A model generated the notes under the pieces. That model saw nothing but the letters and a program-made list of their open reading frames with translations. It did no database searches and had not been told where the DNA came from. Position numbers and translations under genes: made by a program. A stretch of DNA of 64,000 nt from Capsulimonas corticalis (GTDB lineage Bacteria > Armatimonadota > Armatimonadia > Armatimonadales > Capsulimonadaceae). Location: positions 5,828,001 through 5,892,000 of the forward strand of contig NZ_AP025739.1 in NCBI RefSeq assembly GCF_003574315.2, read 5' to 3'. This document shows positions 35,878 to 43,689 of this stretch, in pieces; the first letter of the stretch is position 1; each line of letters starts with the position of its first letter.

Positions 35878-37134
35878 ATGCAGATCGACAATCTGATTCG
35901 TGAAGCGCTTTCACAGCCAAAAGACGCTATCAACTACTCCATCAGCCAGGCCCTGACGGACATCTTCCCCGACCGCGCTCTGCTGGAAACGACCGACGGC
36001 TCGTTCAACTTAGAGCAATTTGCCCACGCCGGTCACTGCAAGCTCGAACTGAGCCACCGGCTGCACAACCGCCTCGTGACGTCCTGGCATGGCCGTTCCT
36101 ACGGGATTGGGCGATCTCTGGAAAGCGGCTGTTATAAAGTTCTCTGGAACGGCGAAACAATCGATGTCCTGACGGTCAGCTGGGCCGATGGACGATGCCT
36201 GACCCAGTTTCATTGGATTGTCGCCGATCACCAGGAGCTTGCCGACCGCTTCTTCCGAACCGTCTGCGAATGGGAAGAGGAGATCCGCAGTGAGGTGCTG
36301 GTGTTCGAGAACGGGCACTGGCAGAAAAACGCCGCGCTCTACCGCTCGATCCAGGCCGCCACGTTCGAGAATCTTATCCTGGCGGGCGAATTGGCCGAAG
36401 AGTTACGCGGCGACTTTGACAGCTTCTTCAAGGCGCGCGATCTCTACGAGAGATACAATATTCCGTGGAAGCGGGGCGTCCTGTTTCTGGGCGATCCCGG
36501 CAACGGCAAGACGCACACGACGAAGGCGCTGATCAACTGGCTCAAGCAGCCCTGCCTCTACGTCAAGAGCTTCAAATCGCCTTACGGCACCGATCACGGC
36601 AGTATTCGAGACGTCTTCGCGCGAGCGCGCAAAACAACGCCATGCCTGCTGGTGCTGGAAGACCTGGATTCGCTGATCAACGACAAGAACCGTTCGTTCT
36701 TTCTCAACGAAATGGACGGCTTTGAGGCAAACACCGGCGTTGTAGTCATCGCGACGACGAACCATCCTGAGCGCCTGGATCCCGCAATTCTCGACCGCCC
36801 CAGCCGTTTCGACCGTAAGTACACATTCGAACTGCCGGCTGCGGAGGAGCGCTCCGCCTATCTGTCGCGCTGGAACAGCTCCAGCGATTCGGAGATGCGC
36901 CTTTCAAACGATGGGCTGTTCGATGTCGTCACGGCCACGGACGGTTTTTCGTTCGCCTATCTCAAAGAACTGACGCTTTCTTCGATGATGCGCTGGATCG
37001 AGAAGCCAGCGGCGGGAGCAATGGACCTCGTGATGCTGGGGCAGACGGACATGCTTCGCGAGCAGATGAAAACCTCGCAAGACGCGCCGCTGGAGATTTT
37101 GCCTCCTGAGGACGATGAGGAAGACGAGGAGTAG
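35878..37134 (+). CDS. AAA+ ATPase with unknown N-terminal domain
   Basis: 418 residues. The C-terminal 220 residues are an AAA+ module: Walker A GDPGNGKTH, Walker B CLLVLEDLDSL, sensor 1 VVIATTNHPERLDPAIL, and DRPSRFDRKYTFELP with the arginine finger, followed by a small helical lid. The N-terminal 190 residues have no recognised domain. The tail is strongly acidic (PPEDDEEDEE). The AAA+ part resembles BCS1/proteasomal-type ATPases, so a remodelling or unfolding role is plausible. It is a single gene with its own promoter and terminator. Confidence 0.82.
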   Translation: MQIDNLIREALSQPKDAINYSISQALTDIFPDRALLETTDGSFNLEQFAHAGHCKLELSHRLHNRLVTSWHGRSYGIGRSLESGCYKVLWNGETIDVLTVSWADGRCLTQFHWIVADHQELADRFFRTVCEWEEEIRSEVLVFENGHWQKNAALYRSIQAATFENLILAGELAEELRGDFDSFFKARDLYERYNIPWKRGVLFLGDPGNGKTHTTKALINWLKQPCLYVKSFKSPYGTDHGSIRDVFARARKTTPCLLVLEDLDSLINDKNRSFFLNEMDGFEANTGVVVIATTNHPERLDPAILDRPSRFDRKYTFELPAAEERSAYLSRWNSSSDSEMRLSNDGLFDVVTATDGFSFAYLKELTLSSMMRWIEKPAAGAMDLVMLGQTDMLREQMKTSQDAPLEILPPEDDEEDEE

Positions 37135-37144
37135 AGCAGACGCC

Positions 37145-37187
37145 AAAAAGGGGCGGGACGAAAATCGTCCCGCCCCTTTTTATGGCC
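37145..37187. terminator. Bidirectional rho-independent terminator
   Basis: AAAAAGGGGCGGGACG and CGTCCCGCCCCTTTTT form an 11-bp GC stem with flanking A and T runs, so both the AAA+ gene and the convergent apt gene can terminate here. Confidence 0.92.
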
Positions 37188-37189
37188 TG

Positions 37190-37711
37190 TCAATACTTGA
37201 GCAGTGCTTGAATTTCGTAGCCATCGAGCGCCGCGCGGCCCTGTAAGAATTCGAGCTCGATCAGGAAGCTGAAGCCGATGACCGTTCCGCCCAGCGTTTC
37301 CACCAGCCGCGCGGCGGCGGCGGCGGTGCCGCCGGTGGCGAGCAGGTCATCCACGATCAGCACGCGCTGGCCCAGCTGGATCGCGTCGCGATGGACCTCC
37401 ACGGCGTTTGTCCCGTACTCCAGCGCATACTCTTCCCGAATGGTGTCATGGGGCAGCTTGCCGATCTTGCGCACCGGAACAAAGCCTAAGCCGAGGGCGA
37501 GCGCCACCGGCGCGCCGAAGACGAAGCCGCGCGATTCGATCCCGACAATCACGTCCGGCGCCTTGCCGGACGCCCATCCCACACAATGATCGATCACTTC
37601 TTGGAAGGCGGCGTAATTCGCCAGAACCGGGGTGATGTCTTTAAACAGAATCCCCGGCTTTGGAAAGTCGGGGATGTCACGAATCAAACGGGCCGCAAGC
37701 AGATCGGTCAC
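37190..37711 (-). CDS. apt: Adenine phosphoribosyltransferase
   Basis: Converts adenine and PRPP to AMP in purine salvage. The 173 residues have the usual length and motifs: [34 protein letters not shown] and the PRPP loop [21 protein letters not shown]. It follows the STN-like secreted gene by 18 bases and may be co-transcribed with it. The purine gene purA is encoded 2 kb upstream on the same strand. Confidence 0.96.
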   Translation of the reverse strand: MTDLLAARLIRDIPDFPKPGILFKDITPVLANYAAFQEVIDHCVGWASGKAPDVIVGIESRGFVFGAPVALALGLGFVPVRKIGKLPHDTIREEYALEYGTNAVEVHRDAIQLGQRVLIVDDLLATGGTAAAAARLVETLGGTVIGFSFLIELEFLQGRAALDGYEIQALLKY

Positions 37712-37729
37712 TCAGTTTCCTCGATATTT

Positions 37730-38677
37730 TTAGTAGCGATACGGGTTGTTCGTCCCCAGGATAATCGGGCCGCCCCCGCCAAACCCGTATCCGGGCCAGC
37801 CAGGAAGGACCGTGAGGCCGCTGCCATTGGAATATCCGCCTGAACCGCCATAGCCCATCGAGTTATAAGGGTTATAATTCGGCCCATAGTAACCGAAATA
37901 GGGATTGCCGCCTTGCGGATACTGTCCCTGCGGATTTTGCCCCGGCTGCGCGTTCGGCGCGTTGGGATCCGTGGCGGCGTTCGCGTCGGCGGTCGTATCG
38001 ACCGGCGGCGGTTCCGGCGCATTGCGGAAAGTCCGCAGCGGCAGCTCCAGGATCGGCTTGCCGCTGGCGGTGTAACCGATCACCTTGCCGCCCGTGGAAT
38101 TGCCGCCCCGGCCGCGCGGAGTGATAGCGTAAAAGGTCTTCCAAACCGTGTGGGACTGGCGCGCGATTTCCGCAGCCGCTTCCTTGGCCGTCATGTCGTC
38201 GCCGGTGAACTTGACCGAACCGTCGACATTCTCGGTGATCTTCGCCACCGCGCCATCGACTTCGGCGACTGTCTGGATCGCCTCACGCGCGGCCACGGAG
38301 CCCTCCTTGAAGGTCACCGGGGCATCCGAGTCCAGCACGGGGGCTGGCGCGGCGGTGTCCGTGGACGACTTGCGCACGACGATCACCTTTTGGAAATCGG
38401 CGTTCAGAGCGTTGGCGAGCTGATTGATGGCGTCGAGACGCGCGCCCGGTCCCTGAAGATCATCCACGGAAAAGGTGACGCGTGTGTTGGGATCGATGCC
38501 TTGCTTGAGGGAAATCGTGATTCCGAGCTTGCTGTCGATCTGGGCGACCGCATCGCTGACGGGAGTGGAGTTAAAAGAAAGTGACGCCGCCGATGCAGGA
38601 TACGCTCCGCACAGGGCCAATACGGCGGTGAGCGGCGCCAGCGTTCGGCGCTGAAATATGTTGACCGATTTTATCAT
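37730..38677 (-). CDS. Secreted protein with STN/secretin-like N-terminal domain and Gly/Asn/Pro-rich tail
   Basis: 315 residues with a signal peptide (FQRRTLAPLTAVLALCGAYPASA). Residues about 31-100 (LSFNSTPVSDAVAQIDSKLG, then TFSVDDLQGPGARLDAINQL) resemble the STN/secretin N-domain that often begins TonB receptors, FecR-like sensors or secretins. A middle charged domain follows, and the last 90 residues are rich in Gly, Asn, Pro, Gln and Tyr. No secretin pore domain is present. The ATG at 38677 has GGAGG ten bases upstream; another in-frame ATG lies 30 bases earlier. The function is unknown; envelope location is inferred. Confidence 0.65.
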   Translation of the reverse strand: MIKSVNIFQRRTLAPLTAVLALCGAYPASAASLSFNSTPVSDAVAQIDSKLGITISLKQGIDPNTRVTFSVDDLQGPGARLDAINQLANALNADFQKVIVVRKSSTDTAAPAPVLDSDAPVTFKEGSVAAREAIQTVAEVDGAVAKITENVDGSVKFTGDDMTAKEAAAEIARQSHTVWKTFYAITPRGRGGNSTGGKVIGYTASGKPILELPLRTFRNAPEPPPVDTTADANAATDPNAPNAQPGQNPQGQYPQGGNPYFGYYGPNYNPYNSMGYGGSGGYSNGSGLTVLPGWPGYGFGGGGPIILGTNNPYRY

Positions 38678-38742
38678 GGGACCAATACCTCCGTAAACGT
38701 TCGACATCAGAAGAACATCGCTTACTTAGATCTTGTTCCCGA

Positions 38743-38783
38743 TTTTTTTGCCCTGCAAACGATGAAGTTCGCAGGGCAAAAAT
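38743..38783. repeat. Inverted repeat between tpiA and the STN-like gene
   Basis: TTTTTTGCCCTGC and GCAGGGCAAAAA form a long stem with a short loop. On either strand the T run precedes the stem and A residues follow, so it is not a canonical terminator, although it could block or protect transcript ends. Confidence 0.55.
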
Positions 38784-38796
38784 TCCGTAGGAACGA

Positions 38797-39603
38797 CTAG
38801 ACGGCCGCAGCGGCCACGATCGCCGCGAAGTCCGCCGGCTTGAGGCTTGCCCCGCCGATCAGACCGCCGTCGATGTGCTCCTGAGCGAGCAGTTCGGCCG
38901 CGTTGTCGGGCTTCATGGAGCCGCCGTACTGAATGCGGACCGCATTCGCGACATCGGCGCCGTAAAGGCTCTCGATCGTCTTGCGGACGACGCCGCAGAC
39001 GCGCCCCGCTTCATCGGCCGCGCAGACCTCGCCGGTGCCGATCGCCCAAACGGGCTCATAGGCGAAGATCAACTGCGAGCGCACCAGATCCGAGGAAACG
39101 CCGTCCAGCGCCTTGGTGACCTGATCGCGAACGATAGCGTCCGTCGATCCGTCCTTGCGCTCGGCCAGGGTCTCGCCGATGCAGACGATCGGGATCAGGC
39201 CGGCTTGCAGCGCGGCGTGTGTCTTCACGTTGACGCCGGAGTCGGTCTCGCCGAACGCCTTCAGCAGATCGGGCGTCAGACCCTCTTCGGCGACGCCGAA
39301 GCGGCCGCGCGTTTCCGAGTGTCCGATCAGGACGTACTTGGCGCCCGCGTCCAGGATCAGCGGAGCGGAGACGTAGGAGGTGTAAGCGCCGCTTGGCTTC
39401 CAGAACAGGCCCTGCGCGGCGGTCGCCACGCCCGTGCCTTGGAACGCCTGGGAGACGGAGTACAGCGCGGTATAAGGCGGGCAGATCACGATATCCACGC
39501 CGTCTTTGCCGGCGACCAGCGGCGCAAGCGCCTCCGCGAACGCCAGCGCTTCCGATACGGTCTTGTTCAGCTTCCAGTTGCCGGCGATAATCTTCTTGCG
39601 CAT
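38797..39603 (-). CDS. tpiA: Triosephosphate isomerase
   Basis: Interconverts dihydroxyacetone phosphate and glyceraldehyde 3-phosphate in glycolysis. The 268 residues carry the N-terminal GNWKLNKT (catalytic Lys), VLIGHSETRG (catalytic His), the FAYEPVWAIGTGEVC active-site region with Glu and loop 6, and YGGSMKPDNAAELL for phosphate binding. It is slightly longer than the 250-residue average. It starts 32 bases after purA and is probably co-transcribed with it. Confidence 0.97.
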   Translation of the reverse strand: MRKKIIAGNWKLNKTVSEALAFAEALAPLVAGKDGVDIVICPPYTALYSVSQAFQGTGVATAAQGLFWKPSGAYTSYVSAPLILDAGAKYVLIGHSETRGRFGVAEEGLTPDLLKAFGETDSGVNVKTHAALQAGLIPIVCIGETLAERKDGSTDAIVRDQVTKALDGVSSDLVRSQLIFAYEPVWAIGTGEVCAADEAGRVCGVVRKTIESLYGADVANAVRIQYGGSMKPDNAAELLAQEHIDGGLIGGASLKPADFAAIVAAAAV

Positions 39604-39635
39604 TGAGAGAAACCTTTTCGTTGTCTTGTCGATCG

Positions 39636-40913
39636 TTACGGTTTGCGGAACAGGGTCTGGTCGCGGCGGCGTCCGACGGAGATCATGGTGATCGGGACGT
39701 CGATCAGCGCTTCGACCGTTTCGATGAACCGCCGGGCGTTGCCGGGCAGGTCTTCGTAGTTCTTCACGTTGCTAACGTCTTCTTTCCAGCCCGGAAGGGT
39801 CTGGTAGATCGGAACACAGCGGCTCAGACGCGCCTGGTCGCTCGGGAAGTCCTGAATGACTTTGCCGTCCAGTTCATAGGACGTCGCGATCTTGACCTCA
39901 TCGAAACCACACAGCACGTCCATATGCCCGAGATACAAGTCGGTAAGACCGTTTACGAGCGAGGAGTAGCGCAGCGCGACGCCGTCCAGCCAGCCGCAGC
40001 GGCGGGGACGCCCGGTCGTGGTGCCGTATTCGGCGCCGCGATCGCGGATCAGGTCGCCGATCTCGTTCTCCAGTTCGGTCGGGAAAGCGCCCGCGCCGAC
40101 ACGTGTCGTGTATGACTTGGAGACGGCGATGATCTGATCGATCTGCGTCGGTCCCAGGCCCGTGCCGATACAGGAGCCGCCGGCGGACGGGTGCGACGAG
40201 GTCACATAAGGATAGGTGCCGAGGTCGATGTCCAGCAGCGTCGCCTGGGCTCCTTCGAACAGGACCTTCTTGCCGGACTTCGCGGCGTAGGCCACGCGCA
40301 AGGCAGTGTCGTCCACATAAGGACGCAGCGCTTCGGCGTACGGCGTCAGTTCCGCAATAATATCTTCCGCTTTCAGGGCCGGCGAGTCGTAAATCTTTGT
40401 CAGGAGCTCATTCTTCAGTTCCAGAGCTTCCGTCAAGCGCGCCGGGAAAAGATCCGGGTCGACGAATTCGCGCATCCGGATTCCGATGCGAGCCGCCTTG
40501 TCCTGGTACGCCGGACCGATACCCCGACCGGTCGTCCCAAGCGCCTTCTTACCCTTGCGCTTTTCTTCCAGCTCATCCAAAAGCCGGTGGTATGGCAGCA
40601 CGACATGCGCATTGCCGCTGATCTTCAAGTTTTCGCAAGTGACGCCGCGTCCCTGCAGATGCTCGATCTCGCCGACAAAAGACGCCGGGTCTAAAACGAC
40701 GCCGTCCGCCACCACGCAAAGCGTCTCCGGATGCAGGATTCCCGCAGGAATCAGATGCAGCTTGTACTCCTGGTCATCCACCACCACCGTGTGGCCAGCA
40801 TTCGATCCGCCGCCCCATCGGACAACAACGTCTTTGTCGTGTGCGAGGTAGTCAATGAGCTTACCTTTCGACTCATCGCCCCACATCGCTCCCACAACTA
40901 CAGTGTTCGTCAT
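39636..40913 (-). CDS. purA: Adenylosuccinate synthetase
   Basis: Joins IMP and aspartate with GTP in AMP synthesis. The 425 residues include VVVGAMWGDESKGKLIDYLA, RWGGGSNAGHTVV, the IMP-binding GTTGRGIGPAYQDKAAR and TTTGRPRRCGWLD. The P-loop-like motif reads GDESKGK where most enzymes have GDEGKGK; the catalytic Asp is kept. I start at the ATG preceded by AAGGGGCGAGCA; the longer ORF adds ten residues without a better site. The next gene downstream is tpiA. Confidence 0.96.
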   Translation of the reverse strand: MTNTVVVGAMWGDESKGKLIDYLAHDKDVVVRWGGGSNAGHTVVVDDQEYKLHLIPAGILHPETLCVVADGVVLDPASFVGEIEHLQGRGVTCENLKISGNAHVVLPYHRLLDELEEKRKGKKALGTTGRGIGPAYQDKAARIGIRMREFVDPDLFPARLTEALELKNELLTKIYDSPALKAEDIIAELTPYAEALRPYVDDTALRVAYAAKSGKKVLFEGAQATLLDIDLGTYPYVTSSHPSAGGSCIGTGLGPTQIDQIIAVSKSYTTRVGAGAFPTELENEIGDLIRDRGAEYGTTTGRPRRCGWLDGVALRYSSLVNGLTDLYLGHMDVLCGFDEVKIATSYELDGKVIQDFPSDQARLSRCVPIYQTLPGWKEDVSNVKNYEDLPGNARRFIETVEALIDVPITMISVGRRRDQTLFRKP

Positions 40914-41078
40914 CTTGCTCGCCCCTTTTAAGGCCGCCTGCATCGTCGGCAGCCGACCTGAAATTATAGCACCCGGGCTTCGCCAAAGTCAACCGCGATT
41001 CTCGGGAATGGAGCGGGGACAGGAGGGAAAGAGGAATAATTTGCGAGAGCAGGAGGGCAAATTTGAGACGGACGGCCC

Positions 41079-41375
41079 CTACGGCGCCCTGCTCTCGGCC
41101 TCTTCCCACGCCGCTTCCATCGCCGCCCAGCGGTCCGGGGACAAGGAAGCGCCTTCGGCCGCCAGTGCTGGCGGAGCGGCGGCGCCGAGGCGGCGCAGCC
41201 GTTCGGACACCTGCTTCAGGGCGTCTAGAGCCGCCTGGCAGCGCGGGCAGTGGGCAAGGTGCCACAGCGCGTATTTCTGGACCATTCCGGTCACGGAGCC
41301 GTCCACCAGTCCGGAGATCAGCGATTTCATGTGCCAGCACGGCTTGATGGGCTCGATTGTCGGGATGTCGGTCAC
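41079..41375 (-). CDS. Zinc-finger anti-sigma factor
   Basis: 98 residues from a GTG start that overlaps the stop of the upstream sigma-factor gene by four bases (GTGA), the usual coupling for sigma/anti-sigma pairs. It has CWHMKSLISGLVDGSVTGM followed by HLAHCPRC, which fits the H-x3-C-x2-C zinc anti-sigma motif. The C-terminal half is helical. No membrane segment is present, so it is a soluble, possibly redox-responsive regulator of its partner. Confidence 0.78.
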   Translation of the reverse strand: MTDIPTIEPIKPCWHMKSLISGLVDGSVTGMVQKYALWHLAHCPRCQAALDALKQVSERLRRLGAAAPPALAAEGASLSPDRWAAMEAAWEEAESRAP

Positions 41376-42037
41376 AATCGCCTCCGGCTGCGCGCATAGT
41401 CGACCAATCGCTCGTGCAGCATCATTCGCGCCCGGGAAAGGCGCGAGCGAACGGTTCCAATGGGGATATTCAGCGCGGCGGCGGCCTCCGCGTAGTCGAG
41501 TCCTTCGACATCGACCAGCATGACGCACATCCGCAGGGGTTCGGACAGCGAGGCCAGCGCGCGCTCCAGCTCCTCGTCCATGATTCCGGAAAGGAGCGCC
41601 GTGTCCGGCCGGTCCTCGGGAGCCGCATGCGCCGACGGGGGCGCGGTCTCGCCGCCCCGCGTGAGCGTATCGACATCAACGCCGGCGTCCCACTTCTTGC
41701 TGTGGCGGTAACTGTTGATGTAGTCGTTCGTCATGATGCGCAGCAGCCACGCATACGCGTTGCTGCCCGGCATGAACCGCCCTTGCAGAAACGCTTCATA
41801 GCCCCGGACCAGCGCATTTTGCGCCAGGTCCGCCGCGCGGTCCTCGTCGCCTTGCGCCATGCGGCGCGCGGCGCGCAGCAGGCGGCTCTCCGTGTCGCGG
41901 GCGATCTGCGCGAACTCGGCGCGCGCGCGGACCGGCGAGGGCGAAACGTTTGGCGCGGACGCCATATCAGGCTCCGGCTTTCGCATCAGCGCGCCGGCCC
42001 TTCTCGGTATTGCAAGCTCCATAACCCGACGTAACAA
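41372..42037 (-). CDS. ECF sigma factor
   Basis: 221 residues with region 2 (RAADLAQNALVRGYEAFLQG, then NAYAWLLRIMTNDYINSYRH) and region 4 (LASLSEPLRMCVMLVDVEGL, then DYAEAAAALNIPIGTVRSRLSRARMML). Possible internal starts at the 18th and 25th codons would trim an unconserved N-terminus. The coupled zinc anti-sigma gene follows, so activity is likely controlled by protein-protein release. Target promoters are unknown. Confidence 0.9.
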   Translation of the reverse strand: MLRRVMELAIPRRAGALMRKPEPDMASAPNVSPSPVRARAEFAQIARDTESRLLRAARRMAQGDEDRAADLAQNALVRGYEAFLQGRFMPGSNAYAWLLRIMTNDYINSYRHSKKWDAGVDVDTLTRGGETAPPSAHAAPEDRPDTALLSGIMDEELERALASLSEPLRMCVMLVDVEGLDYAEAAAALNIPIGTVRSRLSRARMMLHERLVDYARSRRRL

Positions 42038-42075
42038 ACGACCGGACCGTGAAGTTCCATAATCGCCGAACGGCG

Positions 42076-43284
42076 TTATCCCTTCTGCAAATGATACGCG
42101 CGGGTGACCGAGGATGTCTTCTTATGCTGGCAGGACCAGTAAACATCTTCCGTGCGCTGGACCATTTCGCGCTCACTGAACTTGGGGTCGACGGCCTCCA
42201 GGCCCTTCTGCCCCATCTCCATACGCACCTTCGGATTTTCCAGAAGGTGGATGACGCGGTCCGCGAGTCGCGCGACATCTTTGGGCTCGACAAGATATCC
42301 AGTCACGTTGTCCTCGATGGCTTCCGGAGCGCCGTCGACATTCGTCGCGACGATCGGCAGCGAAGCGCACATCGCCTGCGAAAAGACGCGCGGCAGCCCT
42401 TCCCACAGCGAGGTCAGCAGGAACACATCAAAGAGCCGGAGCAGGCGCGGCACGTCGTCCCGGTAGCCCAGCAGATGCATCCGGTCTTCCAGGCCCGCGT
42501 TCTTGATATCATCCAGATACAGCTTGCGCAGAGGGCCGTCTCCGATAAACACAAAGTGCGCTTTCGGGAACCGCTTGCAGACCTCGGACGCGACGCGGAC
42601 GAAATCTTCCGGCGCCTTCTGCGTCGCCAGGCGGCTGATCGTTCCAATTACCTGAGCGTCTTCCGGAATGCCAAACTCGCGGCGCAGCGCCCCGCGGTCC
42701 ACCACCACATCACGGAATCGGGCGATGTCGATGCCGGGAAGCACCGTGACGTATTGCTCCCGCACGCCGATCTGGTCGCGCAGCCCTTTTTCGCGGTTGG
42801 CGTCCGCCACAACGATCATCCGGTCCGTGATGCGCGCCGCGCGCCGCTCCGCCGAAACAAACATCCAGCGCGCTTGCGGCGACTGGCGCTCGTGATGTCC
42901 CCATCCATGAACGGTGTGGACGATCGCGGGAACTCCCGCCGCCGACGCCGCCATGCGTCCAAGGATTCCCGCTTTGCTTCCATGCGTGTGGACGACATCC
43001 CACTTTTCTCGACGAAGCTTTTCCGTCAGGGTTTTGTACGCGAGCGCATCGACCCAGGGATGAACAGAGCGACGCAGGCTTGGCAGGCGAGACACCTGGA
43101 TCCCCGCGAAATCCGTGAGGTCGTCCCAGGAATCTTCGCCGGCCGGGGTTTGCCCACAGCAGATCGCGCTCTCAATCTCCGGATGACTCATACGGCACGA
43201 GGCGATTACTGTTTCCGCCGCCCCTCCAACCGCCAGATGAGTGATGACGTGCAGTACGCGCAGCCGCTTCGTCTCAAAATGCAA
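42076..43284 (-). CDS. Glycosyltransferase family 4 protein
   Basis: 402 residues in the GT-B fold. The N-domain shows VLHVITHLAVGGAAETVI and VVHTHGSKAGILGRMAA. The C-domain shows VIGTISRLATQKAPEDFV, VFIGDGPLRKLY, MHLLGYRDDVPRLL and the E-x7-E type motif SLWEGLPRVFSQAM. These retaining enzymes transfer a sugar from an NDP-sugar during capsule, EPS or glycolipid synthesis. It stands alone upstream of a 400-base gene-free stretch. The acceptor cannot be told. Confidence 0.92.
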   Translation of the reverse strand: MHFETKRLRVLHVITHLAVGGAAETVIASCRMSHPEIESAICCGQTPAGEDSWDDLTDFAGIQVSRLPSLRRSVHPWVDALAYKTLTEKLRREKWDVVHTHGSKAGILGRMAASAAGVPAIVHTVHGWGHHERQSPQARWMFVSAERRAARITDRMIVVADANREKGLRDQIGVREQYVTVLPGIDIARFRDVVVDRGALRREFGIPEDAQVIGTISRLATQKAPEDFVRVASEVCKRFPKAHFVFIGDGPLRKLYLDDIKNAGLEDRMHLLGYRDDVPRLLRLFDVFLLTSLWEGLPRVFSQAMCASLPIVATNVDGAPEAIEDNVTGYLVEPKDVARLADRVIHLLENPKVRMEMGQKGLEAVDPKFSEREMVQRTEDVYWSCQHKKTSSVTRAYHLQKG

Positions 43285-43689
43285 AACTTAACCCCTTTCT
43301 CTCGTCGCAACCGTACCGTGACGAGGCCCATCTTTGGGCGCAAACCGAAATCTTATCGAAGCAGACGCCGAACGGCTTAGAGACCGCCGGAAGGGATTCG
43401 CTTCGAAAACGTGACGCACTTCCGGCGAGGAAGCAAAGCCGGGAGACACGACGCGATTGGGGAGAACTCGACAATTGCTGTTTAGCGCGGGAAGGCGACG
43501 CCGCCGCGCTCCATGAATTTGTCATTCGTATATCATGAACGGGAGCCGCGCGGTCGTCCAGAGTCTTTGCTCCGCATGTTCATGTCCAATGGTCGTATTG
43601 ATGGAATGCACTATAGTAGCAGATATTATGTAATCCGTGAGCACTTTACTGCGCCAAAATCCGACAAATTCGCTGTTAGCGGCTTACGA
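43285..43689. other. Gene-free intergenic region
   Basis: About 400 bases between the glycosyltransferase start and the GH15 stop. I see no coding sequence, RNA gene or strong terminator. The stretch 43520-43660 is more AT-rich than its surroundings and probably holds the glycosyltransferase promoter, but no hexamer pair stands out. Confidence 0.5.

Noticed and set aside
38743-38783. Hairpin after tpiA as a rho-independent terminator
   Set aside because: The T run precedes the stem on both strands, so the canonical stem-then-T order is missing.
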